Shown here: one piece after another, positions 29,886 to 39,594 of the stretch
Layout of the letters: each line of letters begins with the position of its first letter
How positions within the stretch are numbered: position 1 is the first letter of the stretch
NCBI RefSeq assembly: GCF_001570765.1
Contig: NZ_BCSH01000028.1
Coordinates: forward strand, 35,948-99,947
Direction of reading: 5' to 3'
Length of the DNA: 64,000 nt
Source: Nocardiopsis listeri NBRC 13360
GTDB taxonomy: Bacteria > Actinomycetota > Actinomycetes > Streptosporangiales > Streptosporangiaceae
The notes under the pieces: model-generated
Databases searched by the model: none
What the model saw: the letters and a program-made list of their open reading frames with translations, nothing else
What the model was told of the DNA's origin: nothing
Made by a program: the position numbers and the translations under genes

Positions 29886-30839
29886 TTGACCGGTATCCAT
29901 GGCCGCCGCGGCCCCTTCACCGATGGCGACACCGTGCAGTTGACCGACCCCAAGGGTCGCATGCACACGATCACCCTGCGTGAGGGTGGCGCCTTCCACT
30001 CGCACAAGGGCAAGGTCGACCACGACGGTCTCATCGGTGAACCCGAGGGCAGTGTGGTCGTCTCCAACACCGGCACGGCCTATGTGGCCCTGCGCCCCCT
30101 GCTCATCGACTACACGCTGTCCATGAAGCGTGGGGCGACCATCGTCTACCCCAAGGACGCGGCCCAGGTCCTGGTGGAGGCCGACATCTTCCCGGGCGCG
30201 CGTGTGGTGGAGGCCGGTGCGGGCTCGGGTGCGATGTCCAACTGGCTGCTGCGCGCGGTCGGGGAAAAGGGCATGGTGCACTCCTATGAGCGACGGGCCG
30301 ACTTCGCCGAGATCGCTCGCAAGAACGTGGAGAACTTCCACGGTGGCCCGCATCCGGCGTGGCGGCTGACCGTGGGCGACCTGGTCGAGGAGCTCGACGA
30401 GACCGACGTGGACCGGGTGTTCCTGGACATGCTGGCGCCTTGGGAGTGCCTGGACGCGGTCGCCAAGGCCCTGATCCCCGGTGGGCTGGTGTGCTGCTAC
30501 GTGGCCACCACGACCCAGCTGTCTCGCGTGGTGGAGGAGCTGCGTGAGGACGAGCGGTTCTACGAGCCGCGTTCGTGGGAGACCATGCTGCGGACCTGGC
30601 ACGTGGAGGGGCTGGCGGTGCGTCCGGACCACCGGATGATCGGTCACACCGGTTTCCTGGTGGTGGCGCGTCGTCTGGCCGACGGTGTGGCCGCGCCCGA
30701 GCGGCGTCGTCGTCCGGCCAAGGGCGCCTACGGCAAGGACTACGAGGCCGCGCGCGCGGCCGGTGCCAAGGGCGCGGCCGGTTCCACCGATGGTGTGTCC
30801 GACATGCCCGAGAAAGAGACGGATCGACCCGCCGAGTAG
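29886..30839 (+). CDS. trmI: tRNA (adenine-N1)-methyltransferase TrmI
   Basis: A 317-residue SAM-dependent enzyme that methylates A58 of tRNA. The N-terminal beta-domain ([20 protein letters not shown]) precedes the Rossmann methyltransferase core ([20 protein letters not shown] near residue 108, [12 protein letters not shown] near residue 177). It ends in a basic, low-complexity tail. The start is TTG at 29886: the frame upstream has no ATG/GTG near enough, and homologues begin with a similar short extension before RRGPF. In many actinobacteria trmI lies directly upstream of arc, as here. Confidence 0.92.
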   Translation: MTGIHGRRGPFTDGDTVQLTDPKGRMHTITLREGGAFHSHKGKVDHDGLIGEPEGSVVVSNTGTAYVALRPLLIDYTLSMKRGATIVYPKDAAQVLVEADIFPGARVVEAGAGSGAMSNWLLRAVGEKGMVHSYERRADFAEIARKNVENFHGGPHPAWRLTVGDLVEELDETDVDRVFLDMLAPWECLDAVAKALIPGGLVCCYVATTTQLSRVVEELREDERFYEPRSWETMLRTWHVEGLAVRPDHRMIGHTGFLVVARRLADGVAAPERRRRPAKGAYGKDYEAARAAGAKGAAGSTDGVSDMPEKETDRPAE

Positions 30840-30857
30840 TGTTCTCGGCGCTTGTGA

Positions 30858-30900
30858 AAGCCCGCTTCCGGACATGGTCCGGGGCGGGCTTCGTCGTTTT
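30858..30900 (+). terminator. Terminator after trmI
   Basis: AAGCCCGC (30858-30865) pairs with GCGGGCTT (30884-30891) and an inner CCGGAC/GTCCGG helix, followed by CGTCGTTTTT. It uncouples trmI from arc. Confidence 0.82.
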
Positions 30901-31011
30901 TCGAGAAGTGGTGTTATCGCCGACCGAGCCCGGGGAAACGTCTGGAATGCACTTGCCCGACCCCCGCCACGGAGGTTACTTTCTCATTACGTCGGGTCAC
31001 TCGTCGCTGCG

Positions 31012-31026
31012 GTGACCTGCGTGGAC
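31012..31026. promoter_or_regulatory. Element shared with the dop upstream region
   Basis: GTGACCTGCGTGGAC lies 112 bases before the arc start. A copy with one mismatch (GTGACCTGTGTGGAC) lies 102 bases before dop. The similar distance and orientation suggest a common regulator or promoter part. Confidence 0.4.
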
Positions 31027-31137
31027 GTCAGGTGTGAAAGTGAGGCCCAGGACACTCCTCGAAGCTGAGAGGTTAGGAAAGGGGCAGGGGTAGGTAGGTT
31101 CCCGAGTAGTCGTCCTTCTCATAGGGAGGTGGCGGAC

Positions 31138-32898
31138 GTGGCCGAGCGCGAAGACGAGCGTCAAAACGACCAAGACCGTGAAGTCGCTGAACTCACGGCT
31201 CAGGTCTCCTACATGGAAAAGGAACTCAGCGTGGTTCGGCGTAAACTCGCCGACTCGCCCCGACATGTGCGTCTGTTGGAAGAGCGGTTGCGGGAGGCCC
31301 AGGCCGACCTGGCCGCCGCCAACGGGCAGAACGAACGGCTCGTCTCCACACTGAAGGAGGCGCGCGAGCAGATCGTGGCACTCAAGGAGGAGGTCGATCG
31401 GCTGGCGCAGCCACCGTCCGGCTTCGGTGTCTACCTTGGGTCGCGCGAGGACGAGACCGTCGAGATCTTCACCAATGGCCGCAAGATGCGGGTCAACGTC
31501 AGTCCATCCGTGGATCTGGACGCGTTGCGTCCGGGCCAGGAGGTCATGCTCAACGAGGCGTTCAACGTCGTCGAGGTGGAGTCGTTCGAGACCGTCGGCG
31601 AAGTCGTCATGCTCAAGGAGGTACTCGAGGACGGCGAACGCGCCCTGGTGATCTCGCATCACGACGATGAGCGGATCGTGCGGTTGGCGGAGCCGCTGCG
31701 CGACGAGCCGATCAGGGCCGGGGACTCACTCCTGTTGGAGTCTCGGTCGGGTTACGTGTACGAGCGCATCCCCAAATCCGAGGTCGAGGAGCTCATCCTC
31801 GAAGAGGTCCCCGACATCGCCTACAACGACGTCGGTGGTCTGTCGGGACAGATCGAGATGATCCGCGACGCGGTCGAGTTGCCCTACCTGTACAAGGAGT
31901 TGTTCTTCGAGCACAAGTTGCGCCCGCCCAAGGGCGTACTGCTGTACGGGCCGCCCGGGTGCGGTAAGACGCTCATCGCCAAGGCGGTCGCGAACTCGTT
32001 GGCCAAGCAGGTCGCCGAACGCACCGGCAAGGACGTCGGCAAGAGCTTCTTCCTCAACATCAAGGGTCCGGAGCTGCTGAACAAGTACGTGGGTGAGACC
32101 GAGCGGCACATTCGCCTGGTCTTCCAAAGGGCCCGGGAGAAGGCTTCCGAGGGAACCCCCGTCATCGTGTTCTTCGACGAGATGGACTCGATCTTCCGCA
32201 CACGTGGCTCGGGTGTGTCCTCCGACGTGGAGAACACGATCGTCCCGCAGATGCTCAGTGAGATCGACGGTGTCGAGGGGTTGGAGAACGTCATCGTCAT
32301 CGGTGCCTCCAACCGCGAGGACATGATCGACCCGGCGATCCTGCGGCCCGGCCGTTTGGACGTCAAGATCAAGATCGAGCGGCCCGACGCCGAGGCGGCC
32401 CGCGACATCTTCGCCAAGTACATCACCGACGAGCTGCCGCTGCACGAGGAGGACCTGGCCGAGCACGGTGGTTCCAGCAAGGCCACGGTGGACGCCATGA
32501 TCCAGCGGGTCGTGGAACGGATGTACACCGAGGGCGAGGAGAACCGCTTCCTGGAGGTCACCTACGCCAACGGGGACAAGGAGGTCCTGTACTTCAAGGA
32601 CTTCAACTCCGGCGCGATGATCGAGAACATCGTCTCGCGGGCCAAGAAGATGGCGATCAAGGACTTCATCGACAACCGGTCCAGGGGCATCAGGGTCTCG
32701 CACCTGTTGCAGGCCTGCGTCGACGAGTTCAGTGAGAACGAGGACCTGCCCAACACCACCAACCCGGACGACTGGGCGCGCATCTCCGGCAAGAAGGGCG
32801 AGCGGATCGTGTACATCCGTACGCTCATCACCGGCAAGACGGGCTCCGACTCGGGCCGGTCCATCGACACGGTCGCCAACACGGGCCAGTACCTGTAA
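31138..32898 (+). CDS. arc: Proteasome-associated AAA ATPase Arc/Mpa
   Basis: A 586-residue hexameric unfoldase. An N-terminal coiled coil (about residues 5-95) binds Pup. Two OB-fold segments follow. The AAA domain has Walker A GPPGCGKT near residue 271, Walker [10 protein letters not shown], and the arginine-finger region RPGRLD. The C-terminus ends GQYL, the motif that docks into the 20S proteasome. I chose GTG 31138 because GGAGGTGG sits six bases upstream; GTG 31129 overlaps that site. Its partners are pup, prcB and prcA downstream. Confidence 0.96.
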   Translation: MAEREDERQNDQDREVAELTAQVSYMEKELSVVRRKLADSPRHVRLLEERLREAQADLAAANGQNERLVSTLKEAREQIVALKEEVDRLAQPPSGFGVYLGSREDETVEIFTNGRKMRVNVSPSVDLDALRPGQEVMLNEAFNVVEVESFETVGEVVMLKEVLEDGERALVISHHDDERIVRLAEPLRDEPIRAGDSLLLESRSGYVYERIPKSEVEELILEEVPDIAYNDVGGLSGQIEMIRDAVELPYLYKELFFEHKLRPPKGVLLYGPPGCGKTLIAKAVANSLAKQVAERTGKDVGKSFFLNIKGPELLNKYVGETERHIRLVFQRAREKASEGTPVIVFFDEMDSIFRTRGSGVSSDVENTIVPQMLSEIDGVEGLENVIVIGASNREDMIDPAILRPGRLDVKIKIERPDAEAARDIFAKYITDELPLHEEDLAEHGGSSKATVDAMIQRVVERMYTEGEENRFLEVTYANGDKEVLYFKDFNSGAMIENIVSRAKKMAIKDFIDNRSRGIRVSHLLQACVDEFSENEDLPNTTNPDDWARISGKKGERIVYIRTLITGKTGSDSGRSIDTVANTGQYL

Positions 32899-32928
32899 GA
32901 ACGCTCGCCGCGGTCACGTACCGCTTCG

Positions 32929-32960
32929 GGGCCCGCCGGAGGTCTTTCTCCGGCGGGCCC
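32929..32960 (+). terminator. Hairpin between arc and dop
   Basis: A 13-bp perfect stem (GGGCCCGCCGGAG with CTCCGGCGGGCCC, six-base loop) has no U-tract after it. It implies that dop has its own promoter within the following 217 bases. Confidence 0.7.
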
Positions 32961-33061
32961 CTACGCGCGCGATCGCGGGACTTTCGCCTCTTACCGGGGC
33001 GCGGCCCGGTGTTTTGCGCGCGCCCCGTCGTCACTTTATGGCGAATCCGCCGAAAGACGCT

Positions 33062-33076
33062 GTGACCTGTGTGGAC
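33062..33076. promoter_or_regulatory. Element shared with the arc upstream region
   Basis: GTGACCTGTGTGGAC lies 102 bases before dop and differs by one base from the copy before arc at 31012. A shorter match (GTGACCTGCG) also precedes the MerR gene at 15468. Confidence 0.4.
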
Positions 33077-33177
33077 ATGCCGGGCCGAGATCCTTCGAAA
33101 CGCCCGGGAAGACGGCGCTTAGGCCACAATTGGCGCGGAAGCGTTCAAGACGCTGCTCGGGCGGATAACCTCTCAGC

Positions 33178-34704
33178 ATGAGTGTGCGGCGGATTATGGG
33201 TATCGAGACCGAATACGGGATCTCCGTGCCGGGAAACCCCGGGGCCAACGCGATGGTCACCTCCACCCAGGTGGTCAACGCCTACCTTGCCGCCTCGGCG
33301 GCGCGGGCCCGGCGAGCACGTTGGGACTTCGAGGAGGAGAATCCGCTACGGGACGCGCGCGGCTTCGACCTGGCGCGAGAGGTGGCCGACCCCACCCAGT
33401 TGACCGACGAGGACCTGGGGTTGGCCAACGTCATCCTCACCAACGGCGCGCGCCTGTACGTGGACCACGCCCACCCGGAGTATTCGGCCCCCGAGGTCAC
33501 CAACCCGCGTGACGCGGTGTTGTGGGACAAGGCCGGGGAGCGGGTCATGGCCGATGCCGCGGCGCGGGCCGGTTCCACGCCCGGCATCGAACCGATCCAG
33601 CTGTACAAGAACAACACCGACAACAAGGGCGCCTCCTACGGGTGTCACGAGAACTATCTGATGAACCGGTCGACGCCCTTCGGCGACATCGTCCGCAACC
33701 TCATCCCCTTCTTCGTGTCCAGGCAGGTGATGTGCGGGGCCGGTAAGGTCGGCATCGGTTCCGATGGACAGGGCAGCGGGTTCCAGCTCTCCCAGCGCGC
33801 CGACTTCTTCGAGGTCGAGGTGGGTCTGGAGACGACCCTGAAGCGTCCCATCATCAACACACGGGACGAACCGCACGCGGACCCGGACCGGTACCGGCGT
33901 CTGCACGTGATCATCGGTGACGCCAACATGAGCGAGCTCTCCACCTACCTGAAGATGGGGGCCACCGCACTGGTGCTGGCGATGATCGAGGACGGGTTCT
34001 TGCAGGAGGACCTGTCGTTGGAGACGTCGGTGGCGGACCTACGGGAGATCTCCCACGACCCGGGGCTGACGCACCGGGTGCGGTTGCGCGACGGGCGGCG
34101 GATGACCGCCCTGGAGTTGCAGGGCGAGTACCTGGACCAGGCGCGCAAGTACGTGGAGGACCGATACGGCACGGACGTGGACCCCGACACCGCCGATGTG
34201 CTGGACCAGTGGGAGACGGTGCTGACCGGGCTCGGGCGGGATCCGATGGACCTGGCCGATCGGTTGGACTGGGTGGCCAAGCTCAAGCTGCTGGAGAGTT
34301 ACCGCTCGCGTGATGCCCTGGAGTGGTCGAGCCCGCGGTTGCAGATGGTCGATCTGCAGTACTCGGACGTGCGCCAGGACCGGGGCCTGTACAACCGGCT
34401 GGCAGCCCGTGGGCGGGTCCATCGGTTGCTGGAGGAGCCGGAGGTGACCCGGGCGATCACCGAACCTCCGGAGGACACCCGAGCCTACTTCCGTGGTCGT
34501 TGTCTGGCCAAGTACGCCGACTCGGTGGCGGCGGCCTCCTGGGACTCGGTCATCTTCGACCTGCCCGGCCACGACTCGTTGCAGCGGGTGCCGACCCTGG
34601 ACCCGAGGCGGGGCACCAAGGAGCACGTGGGCGCCCTTCTGGATGCCGCGGACACCGCCGAGGACCTGGTCGCGGTCCTGGGCGGGGGCGCACGCGGGGA
34701 CTGA
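33178..34704 (+). CDS. dop: Pup deamidase/depupylase Dop
   Basis: A 508-residue carboxylate-amine ligase-fold enzyme. It converts the C-terminal Gln of Pup to Glu and also removes Pup from substrates. Family landmarks are [10 protein letters not shown] with the catalytic acid region, [31 protein letters not shown] and [11 protein letters not shown]. The segment following residue 38 ([20 protein letters not shown]) is the Dop-specific loop absent from PafA. The ATG start matches homologues. In most actinobacteria pup follows directly; here two protease genes on the other strand intervene. Confidence 0.95.
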   Translation: MSVRRIMGIETEYGISVPGNPGANAMVTSTQVVNAYLAASAARARRARWDFEEENPLRDARGFDLAREVADPTQLTDEDLGLANVILTNGARLYVDHAHPEYSAPEVTNPRDAVLWDKAGERVMADAAARAGSTPGIEPIQLYKNNTDNKGASYGCHENYLMNRSTPFGDIVRNLIPFFVSRQVMCGAGKVGIGSDGQGSGFQLSQRADFFEVEVGLETTLKRPIINTRDEPHADPDRYRRLHVIIGDANMSELSTYLKMGATALVLAMIEDGFLQEDLSLETSVADLREISHDPGLTHRVRLRDGRRMTALELQGEYLDQARKYVEDRYGTDVDPDTADVLDQWETVLTGLGRDPMDLADRLDWVAKLKLLESYRSRDALEWSSPRLQMVDLQYSDVRQDRGLYNRLAARGRVHRLLEEPEVTRAITEPPEDTRAYFRGRCLAKYADSVAAASWDSVIFDLPGHDSLQRVPTLDPRRGTKEHVGALLDAADTAEDLVAVLGGGARGD

Positions 34705-34718
34705 ACCCGAAGAAAGCG

Positions 34719-34753
34719 GACGTCCCCGCCCGCGGGAAGCGGACGGGGACGTC
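34719..34753. terminator. Bidirectional terminator between dop and the first protease gene
   Basis: GACGTCCCCG (34719-34728) pairs with CGGGGACGTC (34744-34753), with an inner CCGC/GCGG stem. The second protease gene has an equivalent hairpin at 36372-36407, so the terminator appears to have been duplicated with the gene. Confidence 0.7.
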
Positions 34754-34774
34754 TGGTGCGGTGGGGGAGGTGGA

Positions 34775-35920
34775 TCAGGTCCGCAGGGTCACGCCCCAGC
34801 TGTTGAGCATGGGGTTGACCTCCTGGTAGTAGGTGGTGCCACCGAAGGAGCAGTTGCCCGAACCACCGGAGGTGACGCCCTGCGCCTGGCTTCCGGAGAT
34901 GAAGGAACCACCGGAGTCACCGGGTTCGGCGCACACGTTGGTGCGGGTCAGGGCCTGAACGGTGCCCTGCGGGTAGTTCACCGTCTGGTTGCGGGCCTGG
35001 ATGGTGCCGCAGTGCCAGCCGGTGGTGGAGCCGGAGCGGCAGACCTGGGAGCCGATCGCCGCCGCGCTGGAGCCGCTCACGGTCGCGTGTCCACCACTGT
35101 TGTAGCGGCTGACCAGGTTGGTCAGGGTGAAGTTGGACGTGCCGCGGACGAAGGCGGCGTCGTTGCCGGGGAAGATGGAGCGCTCGAAGACCCCCCGACC
35201 GTTGCCGATGCTGACGGCGGTGCCGACGCTTCCGCAGTGGCCGGCGGTGACGAAGCCGGGCTGGCCGGAGGAGTTGGTGGCGGGGAAACCGACCGAGCAA
35301 CGTCCGCCCATGGTGTAGGCCAGACCACCGACGATGTCGGCGTACAGCTCGGGCTGTTCGGTGGTGGTCTCCACCGTGACGTCGGCGGAGTCGACACCGG
35401 AGTCGGCCAGGAGGGCGTCCACGTCGGCCTCGGAACCTTCCAAGACCTCCAGGACGACCGTGTCGCCGGCGATGTCGGGGTACCAACCCACGACGCCCGA
35501 GTCGGCCTGGGAGGCGTTGAGTTCGTCGACGATCTCCTCCAGACCCTCGATGCCGTGGGTGACGACCTCGGCCCGGGCACCGGCGGCCTCGACCGCGTCC
35601 ACGGCGGAGGCGTCGGTGACCAGGACGGTCAGTTCGAGGGCTTCGGTGTCGAAGATGGAGCCGCCGTAGGCCTCGGCGGCGGCCTCGGTGGCGGCGGCGT
35701 CGATCTCGAACGATTCGGCCTGGGCGTCGAGCAGTTCGTCGGCCTGGGACGGGGACAGGCCAAGGTCGCGCTGGAGGGCTTCGGCCATGGTGGTGGCCTC
35801 GGCGTCGGGGGCCTGGGGGACGGGTGCGGTGGGAGCCGCGGCGGCGGGGGTGGTGCCCAGGGCCAGGCCGAAGGCCAGGGCTCCGGTTCCTATGGCGGAG
35901 ACAACGGGGGAGGGTCGCAT
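34775..35920 (-). CDS. Secreted S1 (chymotrypsin-like) protease, Nocardiopsis alkaline protease type
   Basis: A 381-residue preproenzyme. Residues 1-29 form a Sec signal peptide (AFGLALGTTPAAAAP). Residues ~30-193 are a propeptide of the alpha-lytic/streptogrisin type, which folds the enzyme and is then removed. The mature domain of 188 residues begins ADIVGG at residue 194. The triad is visible: His in TAGHCG, Asp in GNDAAF, Ser in GDSGGS. Cysteines pair as in NAPase-like enzymes, and the mature sequence is very close to the Nocardiopsis alkaline protease as I recall it. The ATG start follows AAGGAGAGT. It is oriented against dop and shares its promoter pattern with its paralogue. Confidence 0.93.
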   Translation of the reverse strand: MRPSPVVSAIGTGALAFGLALGTTPAAAAPTAPVPQAPDAEATTMAEALQRDLGLSPSQADELLDAQAESFEIDAAATEAAAEAYGGSIFDTEALELTVLVTDASAVDAVEAAGARAEVVTHGIEGLEEIVDELNASQADSGVVGWYPDIAGDTVVLEVLEGSEADVDALLADSGVDSADVTVETTTEQPELYADIVGGLAYTMGGRCSVGFPATNSSGQPGFVTAGHCGSVGTAVSIGNGRGVFERSIFPGNDAAFVRGTSNFTLTNLVSRYNSGGHATVSGSSAAAIGSQVCRSGSTTGWHCGTIQARNQTVNYPQGTVQALTRTNVCAEPGDSGGSFISGSQAQGVTSGGSGNCSFGGTTYYQEVNPMLNSWGVTLRT

Positions 35921-35983
35921 GGTCCCTACTCTCCTTGGGGGATTTACGGGGGGATCGGCGACCGAGTCGCTTCGGTCGCCATT

Positions 35984-36027
35984 GTTCACCAAGACACCCG
36001 GTAAACAATGCCCAACCATAAGTGCAC
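35984..36027 (-). promoter_or_regulatory. Putative promoter and dyad operator of the first protease gene
   Basis: Read on the minus strand, GTGCACTTATGGT (36027-36015) holds a -10-like TATGGT, with TTTCGC 17 bases upstream. A 23-bp imperfect dyad (35984-36006; GTTTACC...GGTGAAC arms) follows where the transcript would start. Both parts are repeated before the second protease gene, which supports function. Confidence 0.5.
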
Positions 36028-36371
36028 GTTTTGGCGAGCGAAAGAGCGTCAGGCGGAAAAAGCATTCAAGGCGAAATCCGATGATGGGGTGATGGGTCGC
36101 TTCCGGTCGCTGTCAGTCGCGGTCCACGAGGCCACGTCAGGATCACCGCAGGCGGCAGGTCACAGACCGAAATGGTCGTGATTCCACAAGGGGGGCACAA
36201 TGGCCACATGCGGACGCCGGTATCGGGTACCGGTCGTGGCCGATCGGACACATGCCCGTAACCCCTCTGGTCACGGGAACGACCAAGCCGGGTGGGGAGC
36301 GGATGATCGTGCTCTCGATGAGAGCCGGCCGAGTGTCCGTGGTGGCCGGATACGGACACCTGGAAACGAAA

Positions 36372-36407
36372 GACGCCCCCGCCCGCTCGAAAGCGGACGG
36401 GGGCGTC
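36372..36407. terminator. Terminator after the second protease gene
   Basis: GACGCCCCCG pairs with CGGGGGCGTC around CCCGC-TCGAAA-GCGGA, equivalent to the hairpin at 34719-34753. The 36028-36371 stretch between the two protease genes holds no supported gene. Confidence 0.75.
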
Positions 36408-36430
36408 GGTGCGATGCCGGACGGATGGGG

Positions 36431-37585
36431 CTATCCGGTCACCAGCGAGAGGTTCCACGAGCTGAGCACCGGGCCGACCTCCTGGTAGTACGTCGTACCA
36501 CCACTGGTGCAGTTGCCCGAGCCGCCCGAGGTCATGCCCTGAGCCTGGTCGTCACTGATGAACGAGCCACCGGAGTCACCCGGCTCGGCGCAGACATCGG
36601 TGCGGGTCAGGTCGTTGACGGTGCCCTCGGGGTAGCTCACCGTCTGGCCGCGGGCCTCGATGGTCCCGCAGTGCCAACCGGTGGTCGAACCCGAACGGCA
36701 CACGGCCGAGCCGACCGGGGCCTGAGTGGACCCGGCCACCGTCTGGGTGTCACCCGCGCTGTACATGTTGACCAGGTCGGTGACGGTCCAGTTGGAGCTC
36801 GCCGACACGTACGCTCCGTCGTTGCCGGGGAAGACCGACTCGGCGAAGGTGCCCGAGCCGGAACCGTCCTCGCTCTCGGCGGAGGTGCCGACGGTGCCGC
36901 AGTGACCGGCGGTCACGAAGCCGTCGCCGCCGGAGGCGTCGGTGGCGGCGAACCCGATGGAGCAGCGGCCGCCGCCCATGTAGTACGCGTCGCCACCGAC
37001 GATGTCGGCGAACAGTCGCGGCTGTTCGGAGGTGCTGCGCACCTCCACGGCGGAGGCGTCCACGCCCGCGGCCTCGATGAGGCTCTGTGCGTCGTCGCCT
37101 TCGAGGGCCTCGATCACGACCGTGTCGGAAGTGACGTCGGGGTACCAGCCGACGACGCCGGGCTGGGTGCCGGCTGCGTCGAGCTCGTCCATGATCTCGG
37201 CCAGGCCCTCGGTGCCGTACGAGACCACTTCGGCCTCGGCTCCGGTGGCCTCCACGTCCGACACGGCGGAGGTGTCCGTCACCAGGACGGTCAGCTCCAG
37301 GGTGTCGGTGTCGAACACCGAGCCCGCGTAGGCGTCACCCGCGGCGTCGGCCGCGGCCTCGTCCAGACCGAAGGCGGCCGCCTGGGCGTCGAGCAGTTCC
37401 TCGGCCTCGAACGGGGTGAGGCCGAAGTCGCGCTCGAGCGCTTCTTCCATGGTGGACACCGAGTCGTCCTGTGTGACGGGCTCGGTCGGCACGGTCGCGG
37501 CTCCGGCACCCGGGGCCACGGAGAGCGACAGCCCGAAGGCCAGCGCTCCCGTGCCGATCGCGGAGATAACGGGGGAGGGTCGCAT
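36431..37585 (-). CDS. Secreted S1 protease, tandem paralogue
   Basis: A 384-residue preproenzyme with the same layout as its neighbour. The signal peptide spans residues 1-29 and the propeptide runs to about 192. The mature domain of 192 residues begins ADIVGG. The triad is intact (TAGHCG, GNDGAY, GDSGGS). The mature domain is more acidic than that of its neighbour and has an insertion (ESEDGSGSG) after the first strands. It probably arose by tandem duplication and has since diverged; the duplicated promoter, operator and terminator agree with this. The ATG start matches its paralogue (MRPSPV). Confidence 0.92.
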   Translation of the reverse strand: MRPSPVISAIGTGALAFGLSLSVAPGAGAATVPTEPVTQDDSVSTMEEALERDFGLTPFEAEELLDAQAAAFGLDEAAADAAGDAYAGSVFDTDTLELTVLVTDTSAVSDVEATGAEAEVVSYGTEGLAEIMDELDAAGTQPGVVGWYPDVTSDTVVIEALEGDDAQSLIEAAGVDASAVEVRSTSEQPRLFADIVGGDAYYMGGGRCSIGFAATDASGGDGFVTAGHCGTVGTSAESEDGSGSGTFAESVFPGNDGAYVSASSNWTVTDLVNMYSAGDTQTVAGSTQAPVGSAVCRSGSTTGWHCGTIEARGQTVSYPEGTVNDLTRTDVCAEPGDSGGSFISDDQAQGMTSGGSGNCTSGGTTYYQEVGPVLSSWNLSLVTG

Positions 37586-37699
37586 TGATCCCTACTCTCC
37601 TATGGGGGAATGGGGCGGGGTCTCGGAAGACGCCTCGTCCGCTCGGGGGTGGACGGTGCGCTCCGAGGCGGGACCCCCGATGAGGGCGGGGTCCCTTCC

Positions 37700-37743
37700 G
37701 TTCACCGAGACACTCGGTAAACGGTTCCCCACCATAAGTGCAC
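37700..37743 (-). promoter_or_regulatory. Putative promoter and dyad operator of the second protease gene
   Basis: The 23-bp dyad at 37700-37722 has arms GTTTACCGAG and CTCGGTGAAC around TGT, with a single mismatch. GTGCACTTATGGT (37743-37731, minus strand) is identical to the copy before the first protease gene. The rest of the 37586-38274 gap has no supported gene apart from the elements listed at 38018 and 38218. Confidence 0.55.
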
Positions 37744-38017
37744 ATCTTGGACAACTGGAACCCCGAAAAGCCGATATTTCAGCGAGGGGACAAAGGGATC
37801 ATCCGATGACCGGATATTTTGCGGTCCTGGTCGCCGGAGGTCGACCCTCCTGACCTTGACTTTTCCGAAGGAGTCGTATGTGAATCAGAAACTCGCCGGT
37901 AGGTCAAGGGATGCATGATGGCCGGATCCGGACACTGAAACCGCGCACCAGTAGCGATGGGTCGGACACGTAGACGTAACCCGCGTGGTCAGGCCGCCGT
38001 CCTGGGCGAAGATCATG

Positions 38018-38045
38018 TTCGCTAAGCGAATACATGTGCGCATGT
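38018..38045. repeat. Two adjacent palindromes upstream of pup
   Basis: TTCGC-TAA-GCGAA (38018-38030) and ACATG-TGCG-CATGT (38032-38045) lie one base apart, about 230 bases before pup. They could be binding sites for dimeric regulators; no gene is linked to them directly. Confidence 0.35.
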
Positions 38046-38217
38046 CGCGAAAACGATCTTCATGGGCGTGCGGGGGCCGACCCCGGGGACACGCCCGACC
38101 CCGTGACGGCGTCGAATTCGTGGGCACCCGACCGCACCCGTTCCCCTCACGCGCGCACGCGCGGTGATGACGCCGAGCTCAGAGGTAACTAGCGGGTATC
38201 GGGCCCCGGGAACGGGG

Positions 38218-38247
38218 TTGAGCCGGGGGTCGTTGGGCCAAGATAAG
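38218..38247 (+). promoter_or_regulatory. Putative pup promoter
   Basis: TTGAGC (38218-38223) and GATAAG (38242-38247) are separated by 18 bases and lie 28 bases before the pup ATG. Because the protease insertion separates pup from dop, pup would need a promoter here. Confidence 0.4.
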
Positions 38248-38274
38248 GGCGAGAGCTCCGAACGGGAGGTTGCA

Positions 38275-38478
38275 ATGGCGACGAAGGACACCGGCGGCCA
38301 GAAGCACGGCACCCGCCGCGACGAAGAGGTCGAGGAGACCGAGGGCGCCGCGGAGACCAAGGAACGCGACGAACAACTGGATGAGGACGTCGACGACATC
38401 CTCGACGAGATCGACGACGTTCTGGAGAACAACGCCGAGGACTTCGTGCGGCAGTTCGTGCAGAAGGGCGGTCAGTGA
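38275..38478 (+). CDS. pup: Prokaryotic ubiquitin-like protein Pup
   Basis: A 67-residue, mostly disordered, acidic protein. It has the conserved helical stretch DEIDDVLENNAEDFVRQFVQ and ends KGGQ. The C-terminal Gln shows that Dop must deamidate it before PafA can ligate it to substrate lysines. The ATG start follows GGGAGG at five-base spacing. It heads the pup-prcB-prcA-pafA order, with hairpins in the following gap. Confidence 0.96.
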   Translation: MATKDTGGQKHGTRRDEEVEETEGAAETKERDEQLDEDVDDILDEIDDVLENNAEDFVRQFVQKGGQ

Positions 38479-38549
38479 CCGTCATCGGACGGTTCGCTGA
38501 CAGCGCACACGGGAGCCCGTGGCCCCCGGACACACAAGGTTAGGGTCGA

Positions 38550-38645
38550 CACGTCGGCCGGGGTGGGAAAGCCCGGCCGACGTGCAGACCGACAACAAAC
38601 GGATGAGCAGGCGCCCCATCCGCCCCCGAGACGGGGTGGGGCGCC
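38550..38645 (+). repeat. Two hairpins in the pup-prcB gap
   Basis: A 13-bp perfect stem pairs 38550-38562 with 38572-38584. A second (GGCGCCCCA 38610-38618 with TGGGGCGCC 38637-38645, inner CCCC/GGGG) ends just before the prcB ribosome binding site. They may lower prcB expression relative to pup or stabilise processed mRNA ends. Confidence 0.6.
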
Positions 38646-38660
38646 AGTGGAGGGAGTCGC

Positions 38661-39506
38661 GTGTTCGAAGGGTTCGAGGGCGGACGGATGCCGGCCGCTT
38701 TCATGAGTGCGGGTACTTCGTCCTTCACCGAGTTCCTCCGGGCGGTCAACCCCGAGTTGCTGCCCGGAAGGCATCTGGACGCCGCCGGAGGGGGCACCGA
38801 ACACCTCACCCCGGACGCGACGACCATCGTCGCCATGACCTTTCCCGGGGGTGTCCTGCTGGCCGGTGACCGCAGGGCGACACAGGGCAACGTCATCGCC
38901 AACCGGGACATGGACAAGCTCTACCGGACCGACGAGTTCTCCGCGGTGGCCATCGCGGGCTCGGCCGGGATCGGTATCGAACTGGCCCGCCTGTACCAGG
39001 TGGAGCTGGAACACTACGAGAAGCTGGAGGGCCGATCCCTCTCCCTCGAGGGTAAGGCCAACAAGCTCGCCCAGATGGTCCGGGGCAATCTGGGCATGGC
39101 CATGCAGGGGTTCGTCGTGATCCCTCTGCTGGTGGGATTCGACGAGGTCACCGAGGAAGGCCGGGTCTTCAGCTACGACGCGGTCGGTGGACGCTACGAG
39201 GAGCAGCGCTACCACTCCATCGGCTCCGGTTCGGTCTTCGCCAAGGGCTCCATCAAGAAGCTCTATCGCGACGACCTGGACGAGACGACCGCGATCAAGG
39301 TCGCCCTGGAATCGCTCTACGACGCCGCGGACGAGGACTCCGCCACCGGCGGGCCCGATCTGCATCGGGGGATCTTCCCCCTGGTCGACGTCATCACCGA
39401 GGACGGCCACCGCCGTATCTCCGTCGAAGAGGTCGCCCGCTTGGCCACGGAAGTGGTCCAGGGGCGTTCCGTCCACCCCGACGGACCCACGGCCCGGCTC
39501 GACTGA
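38661..39506 (+). CDS. prcB: Proteasome subunit beta
   Basis: A 281-residue precursor of the catalytic 20S subunit. A 53-residue propeptide precedes the mature N-terminal nucleophile Thr54 ([20 protein letters not shown]). The catalytic Asp and Lys fall in the expected places (DRR, and MDKLYR). It assembles as two inner heptameric rings with PrcA. The GTG start at 38661 follows GGAGGGAG; the in-frame ATG at 38688 has a weaker context. Confidence 0.96.
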   Translation: MFEGFEGGRMPAAFMSAGTSSFTEFLRAVNPELLPGRHLDAAGGGTEHLTPDATTIVAMTFPGGVLLAGDRRATQGNVIANRDMDKLYRTDEFSAVAIAGSAGIGIELARLYQVELEHYEKLEGRSLSLEGKANKLAQMVRGNLGMAMQGFVVIPLLVGFDEVTEEGRVFSYDAVGGRYEEQRYHSIGSGSVFAKGSIKKLYRDDLDETTAIKVALESLYDAADEDSATGGPDLHRGIFPLVDVITEDGHRRISVEEVARLATEVVQGRSVHPDGPTARLD

Positions 39507-39520
39507 CCGGCGGGCCATGA

Positions 39521-39543
39521 CCGGCCCGGCCGATCCGGGCCGG
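39521..39543 (+). repeat. Hairpin in the prcB-prcA gap
   Basis: CCGGCCCGG (39521-39529) pairs perfectly with CCGGGCCGG (39535-39543) across a five-base loop. Similar hairpins occupy the other junctions of this operon. Confidence 0.5.
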
Positions 39544-39594
39544 GCGCCCCCTCACCACCAGACCTCTCCCGACCAGGTAAGGAAACGATCCGCG

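Noticed and set aside
34493..37588. Long plus-strand frames of 503 and 462 codons opposite the two protease genes
   Set aside because: They are Gly/Val/Asp-rich shadows; the minus-strand frames have signal peptides and complete catalytic triads.
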